From Sarcophilus harrisii (lineage: Eukaryota > Chordata > Mammalia > Dasyuromorphia > Dasyuridae): a DNA stretch of 64,000 nt. Both the position numbers and the translations under genes were made by a program. Where the stretch lies: contig NC_045429.1 of the NCBI RefSeq assembly GCF_902635505.1, positions 426,525,669-426,589,668 on the forward strand. Reading direction: 5' to 3'. Shown here piece by piece: positions 34,590 to 50,950 of the stretch (its first letter is position 1; every line of letters starts with the position of its first letter). The notes under the pieces were generated by a model. That model had not been told where the DNA came from and did not search any database. It worked only from the letters and a program-made list of their open reading frames with translations.

Positions 34590-35195
34590 CAGTACTGGAA
34601 GGTATCTCCAAGCCCAACTACTCTAACCTAGACTAGACCATTAACCTAACTAGACAAAAATGTCCTGCTTTACATAAACACCGTTTCTTTGAAAACCTTC
34701 AGTGAAGTTAAACTATCTCCAGAGACAGCTTTTTGCCCACTTGTTAAGAAATTTTCTTTAGGTCTCAACCCTAAATTTGTGGTTTTGTAAATTCCACCAT
34801 CATTCTTTGTTCTTCCCCCTGGGGTCATGCAGAGTTTCTAATCCCTCTTTCCTAAAACAACTCTTTTAATCTTTTCAGATAATCATCTTATGTTCCCCTG
34901 CCCCCTTACCTCCCAAGCCTTGTCTTCTGGAGGCTAAACTTCTCCATTTCCTTTAAGTTCATCCTCATCTAGTATGTACTTGAGATCCTTTCCCATTCTG
35001 GATGCTTTACAGCCTTCCCAAAAATGCCACATCCAGAACTGAATCCAGTACTGCACATATGATCTGACCAGGGCAAAGTCTTCCCTTCCTCCTCCTCGTA
35101 TTATATGATGAAATGAAAACTTTTGATCCTAAAATTCGAGACCTTCTATAGTTGGTTTCCAACTTTACCTTTCCAGTTTTACTGCTCCACATTCT
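34590..35195 (+). mobile_element. CR1/L3 LINE fragment
   Basis: The order matches L3: tactggaaggtatctccaag, ccccctggggtcatgcagag, ttctggaggctaaacttctc, ccacatccagaactgaatcc, tctgaccagggcaaagtc. Confidence 0.75.
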
Positions 35196-35229
35196 GTTAT
35201 ATACTTATATACCTCAGGCAGAGTGAACT

Positions 35230-35530
35230 ATTTATCTTCCCGTTTTAAAAAGATGTCCTGTATACGTGCTTGTCTCTATGACTTTGTTTCTGCTGTTCTC
35301 TGTGTCTGGCATGCCTCCTCCCTTCATGACTTGTTGCCAGCCTATATCAGTTAGTCCTTGGAGGACTAGCTTAAAAGCCACCTTTTCCATGAAGCCTTTG
35401 ATGATTCTTTCCTACAGAAGTAATTTTCACCTTATCTGAACTATCATAGTACTTCAGTGTTCATGTATTTCTCACATTTTATATATATTGTTTCATTGTT
35501 TACATTTGTCTTATCCACGTGTATTCGTGT
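35230..35530 (+). mobile_element. L2 LINE fragment
   Basis: It includes tctctgtgtctggcatgcct cctcc, cttggaggactagcttaaaa gccacctt, ccatgaagcctttgatgat. The 3' terminus is not preserved. Confidence 0.6.
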
Positions 35531-35539
35531 ATCCAAATG

Positions 35540-36495
35540 TTAATTTGGTGATTTGCATAGTCACATAGCTAGGGGCAGAGTTTCTCAACAAAACATTCAT
35601 GTCCCTTCCACCTGTAAATCTATGATCATTTGTCTTTTCTTTTTTATCATATTGATTTCCCCAGAATTAAGACTATTGTGAATTGGTGAAATGCAGATCG
35701 AAACTGGAACCACAGTATACAGAGACATCTACCAAATCATCTATAAATTGGATGTTGACAAAAACAGCATACCACACAGTACACTGTCTTGATTAAAGGA
35801 AAGTTTTTTTGGAGATGTTTTGGGGCAGGTCTTGAAAGAAGTGATGGACAGGGACATCTCTGTGAAGGGCACATCGGAACTTCCAAAGACCTGTGATTTA
35901 GTTGATGGCAATATCCCCTGACTTGTAGCACTTTTATAACTTTCTAGATCATTATATAAACTTTTCTGGCTAATAAACCAAATAAACAAGACTACTTCAT
36001 ATTTCATGATGATGAACTTTCTGGAGATGAGCCTCATTAAATTAGGGTAAGTGGACAAGACACAATCTGTCTTGGGGCCCATATTTGTTTCTTTTAAAAG
36101 TTTTTATATTGCTGCCGTTTTATACTGTTGTGATTTCCTGCTTTGTGCTTCTCCATTAAACTCTCCCTGCTAACTAAAGGAAAATAGTTAAGAAAACCCA
36201 ATCCCCACAGCCATTTCACCTGAGTATTGGCAGCATTCCTCACCCTTCGTCATTCATATTTCTCTCTACAGAGAGCAGGAGATATATTTCATCATCTGTT
36301 CTGTAACAAGATAGGTCCTTTTAATTAGAGGTTGGCTGCCTTTCAGTGCTTTTGTTGAAGTTATTTCAAGCATTGTGTACATTGTTCTCCTAGTTCTCCC
36401 TGCTTTATTCTGTCAGATCATACAAGTTTTTGATACATCTCTAAATTCCTCATATTTGTTGTTCTTGTGATACAAATGTTTATACTGCAATATCA
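35540..36495. other. Intergenic stretch, nothing recognised
   Basis: AT-rich sequence without a gene or repeat that I can name. Confidence 0.4.
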
Positions 36496-36499
36496 CAGA

Positions 36500-36830
36500 T
36501 CTTTTTGGTCATTTCCCAAGTGACAGGGACTTCAGTGGCCATCTAATTGGACCCATGGAAGGAATCTCCACTGTAATGTCCCCAACAAGAACTGGGTACT
36601 TCTGCTTCAAAGCTTCTCCAGGTAGCCCATTTCACTTTGGAATTGTTCGGATATTAGGAAGCTTTTCCTGATTTAGAGGGTAAATGTTCCTCTTTGAATT
36701 TCCAGATCTTCCCTGTGGGGAGAAATAGCAAGTCTAATTCTTCTAGGTTCTTGCAAACAGTTAGGTGGCCAGTGCGTCAGTGCGTCTTCTCATAAAAAAG
36801 GCTAAACATGCCCCATACTTTAGCTGGTCT
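36500..36830 (+). mobile_element. CR1/L3 LINE fragment
   Basis: It contains cttcagtggccatctaattg gaccc, gcttctccaggtagcccatt, gatattaggaagcttttcct and aagtctaattcttctaggtt, in L3 order. Confidence 0.7.
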
Positions 36831-36939
36831 TCAAATGTCATAGACTCAGGTCCTTGACTGTTTTGGTTGACAAGGGCCCCTGGATATACCCTTTGTTTTC
36901 AGTTTTTTGGGGGAGGGGACTGCCACAAAAAAAAGTTCT

Positions 36940-37870
36940 GTGACCATTTTGGCATATGTTTATCAGATCTGTCTTTCCTTCTTTGATCTATTTGAGATGT
37001 ATGTTCAATAGTAGAATGTCTACATCAAATGATTTAGTGACTTTAGTAATTCAAATTATTTTCTACATTGATTGGACCAATTCACAGCTCTACCAACTGG
37101 GTATAATATTTCAAGTCTTGTATTTGATCTTTCCAAAATCTTTGTGAAATCTTCCAGAACTTGAGCTTTATTTTTTTTTTAAAAACTTGTTAATTTTCAA
37201 AAGATATGCATGGATAGTTTTTCAACATTAACCCTTGCAAAACCTTATATTCATATTTATTCCCCCTCTTCCCTCCACCCCCTCCTGTAGATAGCAAGTA
37301 ATCCAATATATGTTAAAGATGATAAAAATATGTTAAATTCAATGTATGCATATGTATTTATACAATTATCTTACTGCATTAGAAAAATCAAATCAAAAAG
37401 GAAAAAAATGAAAAAAAACAAAATGCAGGCTAACAACAACAAAAAGAATGACAATGTTATGTTGTGATCCAAACTCAGTGTCCACGGGCCTCTCTCTGGC
37501 TCTCTTCATCACAAGACCATTGGAACTGGCCTCAATCATCTCATTGTTGAGACTCAGAGCCACATCCATCAGAATTGATCATTGTATAATCTTGTTGCCG
37601 TGTTACAATGATCTCCTGGTTCTGCTTATTTCACTCAGCATCAGTTTCTCCAAGTCTCTCCATATCTCTAAAATCATCCTCCTAATTGTTTCTTATAGAA
37701 CAATAATATTCCACAACATTCATATACCGTAACTTATTCAGCCATTCTCCAATTGATGGTTATCTATTCAGTTTCCAGTTTCTTGCCACTACAAAAAGGG
37801 CTGCCACAAAAATTTTTGCACATGGGGGATCTTTTCCCTTTTTATGATCTCTTTGGGATATAGAGCTTAA
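36940..37870 (-). mobile_element. Two L1 3'-end pieces, reverse
   Basis: One piece lies at 36940-37150 (gattggaccaattcacagct). A second, 37170-37870, runs from the reversed 3' tail (gatatgcatggatagttttt) to reversed ORF2 end text (cactcagcatcagtttctcc aagtctctcc). The latter is the reverse of the ...CTTGGAGAAACTGATGCTGA end seen at 57108-57135 and 60185-60205. Confidence 0.8.
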
Positions 37871-37879
37871 ACTTTATTT

Positions 37880-38850
37880 ACATGGACTCCAAGACACCTC
37901 TGTGCCCAAACGAAGCATCCTACAAAAGACTTCAGTGATGTGTTATAAGGACATAGAGTTATAGAGGGAATGGCAAATTCGTTTAGCTAGAAGAGGGCAA
38001 AATATGGAATGGTGGTTTTAGATCTGAGAGTATAAGCTATTAATATGCATCTTTTGAAAGTTTCCAAACAGAAGTTCCTACATGAATGAAATTATAGGAC
38101 CTTTGATTTTTGAAGCTGTTCTAGGGATCCAGTCTTCTGGCTTTCTTTCAGTAGCCCTCAAAGCAAGTACCAAGAGGTAATGAATATTGTTAGTGCCTTA
38201 AGTTCAAATGGCAGAACACAGCTTTAAAAGTTTGCTATGTCAGTGTTCAAAAAGACCACAAGATGGAGATATGAATCTATGAAAGACTTTTTTGTTAAAA
38301 AGAAATTTGATACTCTACTAATCAAGAATTGGAATTTTTTTTCTCTATTACTAATGATGAAAACAATTTCAAGAGTACCTTTCCTTTCACACAAGAAGTA
38401 GTAATGAATGTACTTTTAAGAACTAATTCTGATATTTGCCATCTTTGAAATCTAGAAATTTTTTTCTCCCTTCGAAATAAAAACAGCATTCAGTTAAAAA
38501 ATTTAATCTTTGCTGTGATCTTCATTACTCTTGTCTTTCCCTTCTGTGTCTTTTCAGTGACAACTTTTAGGTGTCCACTATGAACAAGATGTTATGCTAG
38601 GCATTTGGGATATTAAGCAAATCAGTTCCTGGATTTTATATAAGTAAACTAGACCCAACTTCCTTTTCCCTTTCCTTAAAGATTGGGTAGTAATGAATTC
38701 TAACTTCCAATTTACATTTGTATTTTCAGTATTTAGTGCAACATACTGAGTTTAAACAGTGCAATATGACAGACCAGAAAGTTAATTTGATCTTAGACTG
38801 TATAATGTAAAGAATGAATGAAGTTGGTGGTTCTACTTATTGGACAGGGT
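37880..38850. other. Intergenic stretch, nothing recognised
   Basis: AT-rich. No gene or clear repeat is seen. Confidence 0.4.
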
Positions 38851-39206
38851 CAGATTTAGTCAGTAAACATTTAGTAAGTGCCTGCTGCTAATAAGCACTG
38901 GGAATACACCAAAAGGCAAAAAACAGCCTTTCAAAGAACTCATAGTATACTAGAGAAGATGATAGGCAAACAACTATGTACAGACAAGATATGTATAGGA
39001 TAAATTGGAAATAGTAAAAGGGAGACACTAGAATCAAGGGAGAATCAGAAAAGGCTTCTTATATCTAGAAAGTAAGATTTTAACTGGAACTGGAAAAAAG
39101 CCAGAGAATCCAGGAAGTGGATATGAGGAAGGAGAACATTCCAGACATGGGGGAAAGCCAATGAAAATGCCTGGAGTAGGGAGATAGAATGTCTTGTTTA
39201 AAGAAT

Positions 39207-39682
39207 TAAGGAGGCTATGGAAAGATGTTTACATGAACTGATGCTCAGTAAAGTGAGGAGAACCAGGAGAACATTGTATACAGTAAAAGGAAGATTATGT
39301 GATGATCAACTATAATAGACTTACCTCTTCTCAGCAAACAATTCCAATAGATTTTGAATGGAAAATGCTATCCACATCTCAAGAAAGAACTGTGGAGAAT
39401 GAATATGGATTGAAGTACACTATTTTCACCTTTTGTTGTTTTCTGGTAATCTTTACCTTTTGTTCTGATTTTTCTTTCCCAAGATGACTCATATGGAAAT
39501 ATATTTAAAAATTTATTGTACATGTATAACCTATATCAATTTGCAAGCTGTCTTGGGAGGGGGGAAGGGAAGAAGGGAGAAAAAAATTGGAATTCAAAAT
39601 CTTATAAAAATCGATGTCAAAAGCCATTTTTACTTGTAATCAGAAAAATAATATACCATTAAAATTTTAAAAAAATTTAAAA
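39207..39682 (+). mobile_element. L1 3' end inside the L2
   Basis: It begins in ORF2 end text (aagatgtttacatgaactga tgctcag) and runs through caattccaatagattttgaa to an A-rich end. The L2 flanks share aggagg, a possible remnant of the target-site duplication. Confidence 0.8.
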
Positions 39683-39918
39683 TGAGGAGGTCAGTGTTGC
39701 TGGATCAGAGAGTATTAAGGTTGATTTAGGGGTGTAGAAGAAGGTATAAGATTGGTAGGAGGTAGCTAGGTTAGGAAGGCTTCCAGTGCCAAACAGGATT
39801 TTATATTTGATCCTGCAGATAGTAGGGAAGGAGCATGAATGGGAGGTTGACAGGCCTTGGCAACAGATTGTGAGGAGTCCACGATGACACTAGGGTACTC
39901 TCAACAATAACAGTGAAA

Positions 39919-40110
39919 GGGCAGCTAGTTGGCACAGAGTGGATAGACCACCAGCCCTGGGATCAGGAGGTCTGAGTTCAAATCCAACCTTAGACACTTT
40001 ACACATACTAGCTGTGTGACCCTGGGCAAATCATTAAACCCCAATTGCCTTGACTATACCCCTTCAAAAAAAACTTCCTCAAAATAAAAAAAACAAAAAA
40101 CATCTCCAAT
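39919..40110 (+). repeat. Marsupial-type tRNA-derived SINE inside the L2
   Basis: gggcagctagttggcacaga gtggatagac, ctgggatcaggaggtctgag ttcaaatcc, gctgtgtgaccctgggcaaa and aaaccccaattgccttgac, then an A-rich tail. This is the second SINE kind in the window, ending in ccccaattgcc. Confidence 0.85.
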
Positions 40111-40424
40111 AACAGGGAAGCTGGAAGGAAGATTTTTGGGGGGGGGATGGGGGGGAGAGAAGATAATGGGTTCAGTTTTGGATGTATTGAGTTTAAAATG
40201 TCTAATAATTAGGATATCCAATTCAAAAAGTCCAATAGGTATTTGGAGTTGTGAGACAGTAGAGAGGTTGGGGTAGATGAAGAAGATTTGAGAATCACCA
40301 ACATTTTGATGATATTGAATCTTTGGGAGCTGGTGAGATCACCTAGTGAAATAGTATAGAGGAAAATGAAAAGAGAATACAGGATGGAATTCTGTGGTAT
40401 ACTCAATGATTAGAAAGTAGGACT

Positions 40425-40895
40425 TAGATATGAGACACCTTGTTTGAACTTCTTCCTTGCTCAGGACATGGCCTAGGCCCTGCGACCACTCTTCATTCCA
40501 GAATGCTAGCCTTGGATACAGGTTCCCTCAGTTCTGGATCTGTGACCTGATACTGGGTAGTTGGTGACAGCTGTCAGTTGGCCCCTGTTCTAGCAGCCTG
40601 CTTGAGGTCACAGTGCCGCCATTTGGAACTGGGACTTCTTCCTACTAAAGGGCACAGCCTCATTTTCTGTAGCTGCTACTGGGAAACGCTCCCTCTGGTC
40701 AGTCTTGACCACTTTGTCTCCTCTATGCACAGACCTTTTGTTTCCTTATGCCAATCTCACTGGAAAATGATTGACAGCAACTTTTTTTTTTGATCTCCCA
40801 CTGGGATTCAGTCTGGTGTATTTTCTTAATTTGTGTTCTTGGGAGGGAGTAGGGCTTATGGGACTTACTCCTGCTACTCTATCAAATTGACTCTG
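40425..40895. other. Intergenic stretch, possible reversed L1 5' sequence
   Basis: Moderately GC-rich. The end (ggacttactcctgctactct) resembles reversed marsupial L1 5' text, but I am not sure. No gene is seen. Confidence 0.3.
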
Positions 40896-40899
40896 CCTC

Positions 40900-41290
40900 T
40901 TGCCAAGTATCTTTTAATGATCTATTCTGACATTTTCCCAGGAACCAAAGTCAAGCTCTTTGGTTTAAGGTTTGTAGATTCTGGTTCTTCCTATTTTGAA
41001 AATTGGATCAACATTGGTCCTTGCTCTGTCTGAGAGTCTCTTGTTTCCTGTGATCTTTCAGAGATCACAGAAAAATGCTCTACTAGTTCTTAAGGAGTAC
41101 CTGAGGATGTCATTCAGCCAGGCCAGAAGGCTTAAAACTCATCAAGGACAGTGAGGTGATCTTTTATGCCCTTTATCTCATGTATCAGCTCCATGTTGGT
41201 CATTTTGATCCTTTCAAAGAGACACATTTGAGTTGTAGCAGAGTAGATAACATTTCATTGGGAACCTCCAGACTCTCCAGCACTGAATGC
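40900..41290 (-). mobile_element. CR1/L3 LINE, reverse (RT region)
   Basis: Plus-strand aaccaaagtcaagctctttg, tattttgaaaattggatcaa, gatctttcagagatcacaga and tcattcagccaggccagaag is the reverse of the CR1-clade reverse-transcriptase region, where FKKG- and SLIFE-type motifs lie. Confidence 0.65.
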
Positions 41291-41359
41291 AGATTGAAAA
41301 GAGCAATCCCGCCTAGGAAGCAAGAAGGATCTTACACACCATACTGCCGGGGGCTTCAT

Positions 41360-41500
41360 TTAAATTGGGCATAATAATAGTGGTTGTAACTATCTCACAG
41401 GATTGATGGAAGGCTCAAATGAGGTAATATATCTAAAGTGCTCTGCAAACTTAAAAGGCATTATACAAACAATTATTATTATTATTATTATTATTACTTT
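41360..41500 (+). repeat. MIR 3' part ending in an (ATT)n run
   Basis: It contains ctatctcacaggattgatgg aaggctcaaatgag and ctaaagtgctctgcaaactt, then about eight ATT units at 41473-41498. Confidence 0.75.
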
Positions 41501-41789
41501 TGAATTACAGACTCCAAGACATTCTCCCTCTCAGGGTTCTAGTCACTTCCACATCACTGACTAGTTCTTTCTTTTTTGATCAGAATTAAGTATAAAAAGA
41601 GCAATTCTTTCTTGTTTTCTCATCCTTCTGAAAGATTTACTATTCCTTTTTCAACTATTACATTACAGCTACAAACTACCATAAAGCCAAATTAAGAGTT
41701 ATCTGTTCCAACTATGGAACTGCAGACCTCAAACATCATAAAGAGATATTCCAAATAACTATATATTAAAAATGCCATAAGTAACTTTC

Positions 41790-42000
41790 TTTTATTCTAA
41801 ATTATTCTCCAGAATGATTGGACCAGTTCACTCCTCCACTGACAGTTCATCAGTGTACCTATTCCCCCCCCCATCCCCTCCAGCATTTGTCATTTCTGAT
41901 AGATATGAAGTGGTACTTCAGAGTTTTTTGATTTGCCTTTTTTTAATCAGTAGTGACTTAGAGTATTTGTTTTGATTTCTTCTGAAAAGTGCCTGTAATC
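41790..42000 (-). mobile_element. L1 fragment, reverse
   Basis: Plus-strand ccagaatgattggaccagtt cactcctccac and cagcatttgtcatttctgat is reversed L1 ORF2-end sequence. Confidence 0.75.
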
Positions 42001-42149
42001 ATTAACAATTGGGAAATGGTTTTTATTTTTAGAAATTTAATAATTATAATAATTATTATTTAGAAATTATTAGAAATAATTTCTAAAAATAAATCTATAT
42101 TCAGTAAGTATTTGAGAAATGAAATCTTTATGCAGCCCGTCACTGCCAA

Positions 42150-42745
42150 TCACCCTTTTCTCTCTGATTGTTCTCTCCTCCTCCTGACCTGAGCGCTCCT
42201 TGTCAAGCTCCTTTGCTGGATCTTTTTCCAGACCTTGTACTCTTCCTGCAGGTGTCTCCTGGGCTCCACCCTGGGCCCTCTTCTCCCTCACATCTGCAGC
42301 TGCCATTCAGACACCTCATACATGGAAGTCCAGCAGATAAATGAAAGGTGTCTGAAACAAAATTCATTCCCCCTACAAACTTCCTTGTTACTGCGGATCC
42401 ATTTGTTAAGGCAAGGGCAGGCAGTGATGAGCTGAAAACTAGGGACAGCACCCTCCCATGGCTTGAGTTCTGTAAGGTCTTAATTCTACATGGTCCACAA
42501 ATGAAGTTTAAACATCCAAGTGGCCTTTGGTGGAAAGAAGTTCTCCAGCCTCGCTGCAGAGGGTAGCTCCAGCCCCCCAGTCTCTCAGGAGTTTTTCTGG
42601 ACTCAGCCCTCTCTCTCTGTCCAAGCCACCTGCTCACCTCCAACACCATACCCCCTCCTCCCCTTGCCCTCTTTATGTATCTCACACAGTGCCTGGCACA
42701 TAGTAGGTGCTTAATAAATGTTTATGGATTGATTGATTCTATTCA
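42150..42745 (+). mobile_element. L2 LINE fragment with intact 3' terminus
   Basis: The ORF2 part contains cctttgctggatctttttcc and the degenerate counterpart of GVPQGSVLGPLLF (tgtctcctgggctccaccct gggccct). It ends cagtgcctggcacatagtag gtgcttaataaatg. It is broken by many changes. Confidence 0.75.
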
Positions 42746-42749
42746 AGGC

Positions 42750-43845
42750 ACTGACACAATTCTCACACCAGCCATAATGGCAATTGCCTTTAGATTAATA
42801 CTGGGCTTACCCAGGGACTGTTGGAATACACTGGAGTCATCTGACAGTGGCTGCTGGAGATCCAACCCAGACCTGTAGAATAGATCTCCTCTTGTGAGAG
42901 GAGACTGAGAGGCAATTGCTGTTCTCTGACCTCCTTCCTCTTCCCTCTACCTCCAATTTATCTTGTTCCCAGTCTACAACATGTGTCAGCAAAGGCTGCC
43001 TTGCAATTCCTAAAGACACTACAAAAAACAGCTGTGGAGGCTCTCAGAGAATTGACCTGTCCCTTAATAAGGGACCTTTGCTTTATCCCCACTTTGAAGG
43101 ACACAGCATCAGAAGCACAAAACATTATTAGGATTAAAATGAAACATGAAGAATAAAAGAATAAAACAGAATAATTATGAAATAACCTGAACAGTCAAGC
43201 AAATGTTGCCATATTTGTATGGAAAATGGGAATGTTTGGACATACCTAAAGCTAGTCTGTGTTTGGATTATATGGTGAAAAGGAGGTACAAAGGAAGTAT
43301 GGCAAGATTATTGGTAGAATATTTTTTGATTTGGAGCAGAGTGTATGAGATACTCGGCTCCTTAGCAGAGGTCTCAACTCCCAGTTCCATCAGGGGTTTT
43401 GTTTCGAGTGAGTTTCATTCATTCCCTTTTGCAACTTGCCTTGCCACCAGAGCTCTGGGTGCAAGGGGGCAGGGAATAGGAAACCTTTAGACTGTGCTGG
43501 AATACTTGGGATGGGTTGGATTTAGACCCCCTTGATGTCCCCTTCTAAGGGGTTAAGCCTGGGGATAGCACCATCTGTTGGATACAGTCACAAGCCTGCT
43601 GCCTCATCCCTGGATCCTTCCATGCAGCCTTAGGCAGGCCTCGGATGTAGAGCCAGCCTCTATCCCAGGATTCTGTAGAATTGGTTTTCTAAGGGACTCA
43701 CAAAGTCACAAAATGTGGAGAAAAGTTCTAAGAACAGGATGAGGCATTCAGTGTCTTGAGATCCTGCTTCAAGATCCTTTTTCCTTCCCATGCCATGGGA
43801 TGTAACCAAATATACAGTGGAGACTAACCACAATTTCAACATTAA
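42750..43845. other. Intergenic stretch, nothing recognised
   Basis: No gene or named repeat is seen. The sequence has ordinary composition. Confidence 0.4.
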
Positions 43846-43849
43846 TGTT

Positions 43850-43975
43850 TGCATAGCGTTTTAAGCTATACACTTTATATATGTTATTTAATCCTTATAA
43901 CAATCCTGGGAGGTGGGTCTTTATTGTCCCCATTTTATTGATGAGAAGACTGTTGATGAGAAAGGTTAACTCAAA
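43850..43975 (-). repeat. MIR-family SINE, reverse
   Basis: Plus-strand tgcatagcgttttaagctat, ccttataacaatcctgggag gtggg, tccccattttattgatgaga is reversed MIR 3' sequence. Confidence 0.75.
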
Positions 43976-44284
43976 TCAGTAAACATTAATTGATCAATTT
44001 CTTCCTGTGTGCCAGGGGCAATGACATAATGTAGTAGATAGAACACCTTGCTTAAGACCTTTATTAGCTGTGTGACCGAGGGTAACTCCCTTCTCTCCCA
44101 ATGTCATTAAAAACATTTTGTTTTTCAAATTATATGTTGCCATATGTTGCGCTATGAAACCAATATGGTGCGCTATGAAACATACATAAAAAGTAGATAT
44201 TAAAAAAGAAATAAAGATAAAATAGTTAAAATGTTATTTATTAAAGGGTCAAATCCTACTTTGCTCTCATTAAAATAATTCATT

Positions 44285-44620
44285 TTTAAAATCTTTAAAT
44301 ATTGAAATTTGTACATAACTTTTTTATAAAATTTTTTCCCCAATTACATGAAAATACAATTTTAAGAAAGAAAAATTTTCCCTCCTCTACCCTATCATTC
44401 CCTCTCTCTAAAATGATAAGCAATTTAATATAGGTAATATATAAAGCAGTTAACTTTTTAAAATTAAAAAAATTTAATTAAATTTAAATTTTCAGTTCCA
44501 AATTTTTATTCTCTCCTCCCAAACTCTTGGGAAGACAAGAAAAACAAAACCCATTCTAGTTACATATAGTCAGGCAAAACAATTTTCTGCATTAGCCCTG
44601 GTGAAAAGCCATCCCTCTTT
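44285..44620 (-). mobile_element. L1 3'-end fragment, reverse
   Basis: Plus-strand tttttccccaattacatgaa, gataagcaatttaatatagg and gttccaaatttttattctct matches the reversed 3' UTR type of marsupial L1. Confidence 0.6.
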
Positions 44621-44689
44621 AACTCACCTGTTTTGTCTCTTCCTCCAAAAAAATCCACGGTGACCTCCAAGCCATTATTCTCTCATATG

Positions 44690-44815
44690 TATTGTCTTCC
44701 TCAATTAGAATATAAGCCCGTTGAGGACAAGGACTGTCTTGCTTTTTGTACTTGTAATTGTTTAGTACTGGCCTGGCACTTGACAGGACCTTAATAATTT
44801 CTTCATTCCCAAATG
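44690..44815 (+). mobile_element. L2 3'-end fragment
   Basis: gaatataagcccgttgagga caaggactgtcttg and ggcctggcacttgacaggac form the L2 terminus. Confidence 0.7.
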
Positions 44816-44819
44816 GTCA

Positions 44820-45850
44820 AATTAATATGGATAATTTTCAATAGAAGAATTGCAAACTATCAACTATACGAAATAATGATCTAGGTCACTAAAAAGAGAA
44901 ATGTAAATAAAAAGAACTTTAAGGTTTCATGCCATACCTAGTAAATTGCCAAAGATGATGCCAGAAACAATATTCTGAACCCCCAAAAGGACGCAGTGAA
45001 TGAACAAATTCAGGATAAGTGAAGCAGTTTAAATCTTTAATACCTTCCTGTAGGAAGCAGGTGTGGAAACTTAGTTCACACACAATTCACAGGTACCAGA
45101 GTCCTATCCTCCTCTTCCTCCTCAGAGCTCCCTGATCTATTTTAATGAAGCCTAAGCTCCTCCTGGCAGTGACAAGAGCACTGTGACCAAAATTTGAATG
45201 AATCTCATATCTGTGGTCTTTCAATTACTGATGGGTTACAGCCCAGAGTTCACTCCAAACTGCATGTCCAGCTAATGAGAACCTCTTTTTCTATTACTCT
45301 ACTTCCTGCAGAACCTCCATCCTGACTTTTGTATCTCCTTCCCTAAATCATGATCTCATCTCAGCTCCAGACCTGCAGTATACAAAACCCTCTCAAATTT
45401 TCTTTAATTGCTAGATTCTTAGAGACTAATCCATCATTTTTGGCACAATAAAGTCTTTTGTGACCTCAAGCACCTCCTGGTAATATACATCACTGGTTTG
45501 ACTCCTCCATCGCTCCCCCTCTCCCCTAAATTCCTTCTTATAGTTGTTACAGCCATTTGTGGAAACAGAACCTTGACCTTCCACCATTCTTCACAGAGGC
45601 AGAATGAGACTAGTCCATGTTGAAGCATTGTGGAAAGATGGGCATGCTAATATAATGTTGGTAGAATTGTGCATTGACCAGTGCAACCACTCTTGAGCTT
45701 TGGAATTATGTGGCCACAGTGACTAAAGAACCATCCATACTCTTAGACTGCTGGAGGTATATTAAGGGATTCAGGGGTGAAAAAGAAGTCTACATACTAA
45801 AATATTTAAGCAGCATAATGTGAACTGTGCAAAGTGAATTAGGCAGAACC
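44820..45850 (+). mobile_element. L1 ORF2-end fragment with a foreign insert
   Basis: Left part: ctaggtcactaaaaagagaa atgtaaat. Right part from about 45620: aatataatgttggtagaatt gtgcattgacc, tttggaattatg. The two are adjacent in L1 (compare 59790-60000), so the roughly 650 bases between are an insertion. Confidence 0.65.
44970..45615. other. Unclassified ~650-bp insertion in the L1
   Basis: It does not belong to L1 and I cannot name it. It carries an aataaa at 45448-45453 but no coding frame. A lone LTR is possible in size, but I could not define ends or a flanking duplication. If it is one, it is an old relic. Confidence 0.35.
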
Positions 45851-45914
45851 ATTAAAACATTGTAATGACTTTTGCTTAAATGTGACAATAGCATTTCTTT
45901 AAAAAGTTTAGAAT

Positions 45915-46010
45915 AAAGTAGGTGATACAATGGCTAGAGAACCAGCCCTGAAGTCAGAAGGACCTGAGTTCAAATGTGACCTCAGACACTTAACATTTAT
46001 AAAGAGTCAA
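45915..46010 (+). repeat. tRNA-derived SINE, 5' part
   Basis: aggtgatacaatggctagag aaccagccctgaagtcagaa ggacctgagttcaaatgtga followed by a truncated end. Confidence 0.75.
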
Positions 46011-46579
46011 ACTTGACACCCTTCCTTCCCCCAAAAGAAAAGCATCTTTTCTTTCCAGAGGTAGAAGAGCAAATGTCAAGATTTTTTTTGATATGTTTTT
46101 GTTGAACTTTTTTTCTTCCCTTCTCCATGAATGATGGCTCTGGGAGAAGAGAGGGTGGCAAAACTACCTTTGGGAAATGTAGCTCATATAAAAACAAAAT
46201 ATCAGATCATCAGGTGGGTGGCCTGAATGTCTTACCAACCCTTTACTTCCCGTCTCTTTTTGATACCTTTACGTTTTTTTGCTTTCTTTTGCCAGAGGTT
46301 TAAAATTTAGATTTAGTACTAAGTGTCTGCAGAGATAGGTAAGTATAGGTGAATATTCATTTACACATGTTTTTGTGATGATATCATCTTTCCCTCAAAT
46401 CATCAGAGGTACTAGGTACCTATTACTTGGACACAAATGAGCAATGCCAGTCCACAAGAAATTTGGTCCTTTAATCCCCTAGACCAGTTTGCTTCTCTGC
46501 ACTATATTATGCTCTTTTTAGCTTTAAAATGTTTTGTTATGGGTGCAACTTCTTGAAAAAAAGGCCCAGAGATGTAAGG

Positions 46580-50945
<4,366 letters not shown>

Positions 50946-50950
<5 letters not shown>

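Larger units (their letters stand above)
38855..40420 (-). mobile_element. L2 LINE, reverse, broken by an L1 and a SINE
   Basis: Reversed L2 pieces at 38855-39205 (taataagcactgggaataca; ggagaacattccagacatgg), 39685-39915 (aggattttatatttgatcct; acaggccttggcaacagatt) and 40110-40420 (gttcagttttggatgtattg; gctggtgagatcacctagtg) are in the correct relative order, so one L2 was split by two later insertions. Confidence 0.75.

Noticed and set aside
39919-40065. tRNA-like head of SINEs as possible tRNA genes
   Set aside because: The copies are dispersed, carry SINE bodies and A-rich tails, and do not form intact tRNA arms.
41473-41498. (ATT)n and other short runs as possible arrays
   Set aside because: Simple repeats at SINE tails; no spacer-repeat structure, so not CRISPR or a gene array.
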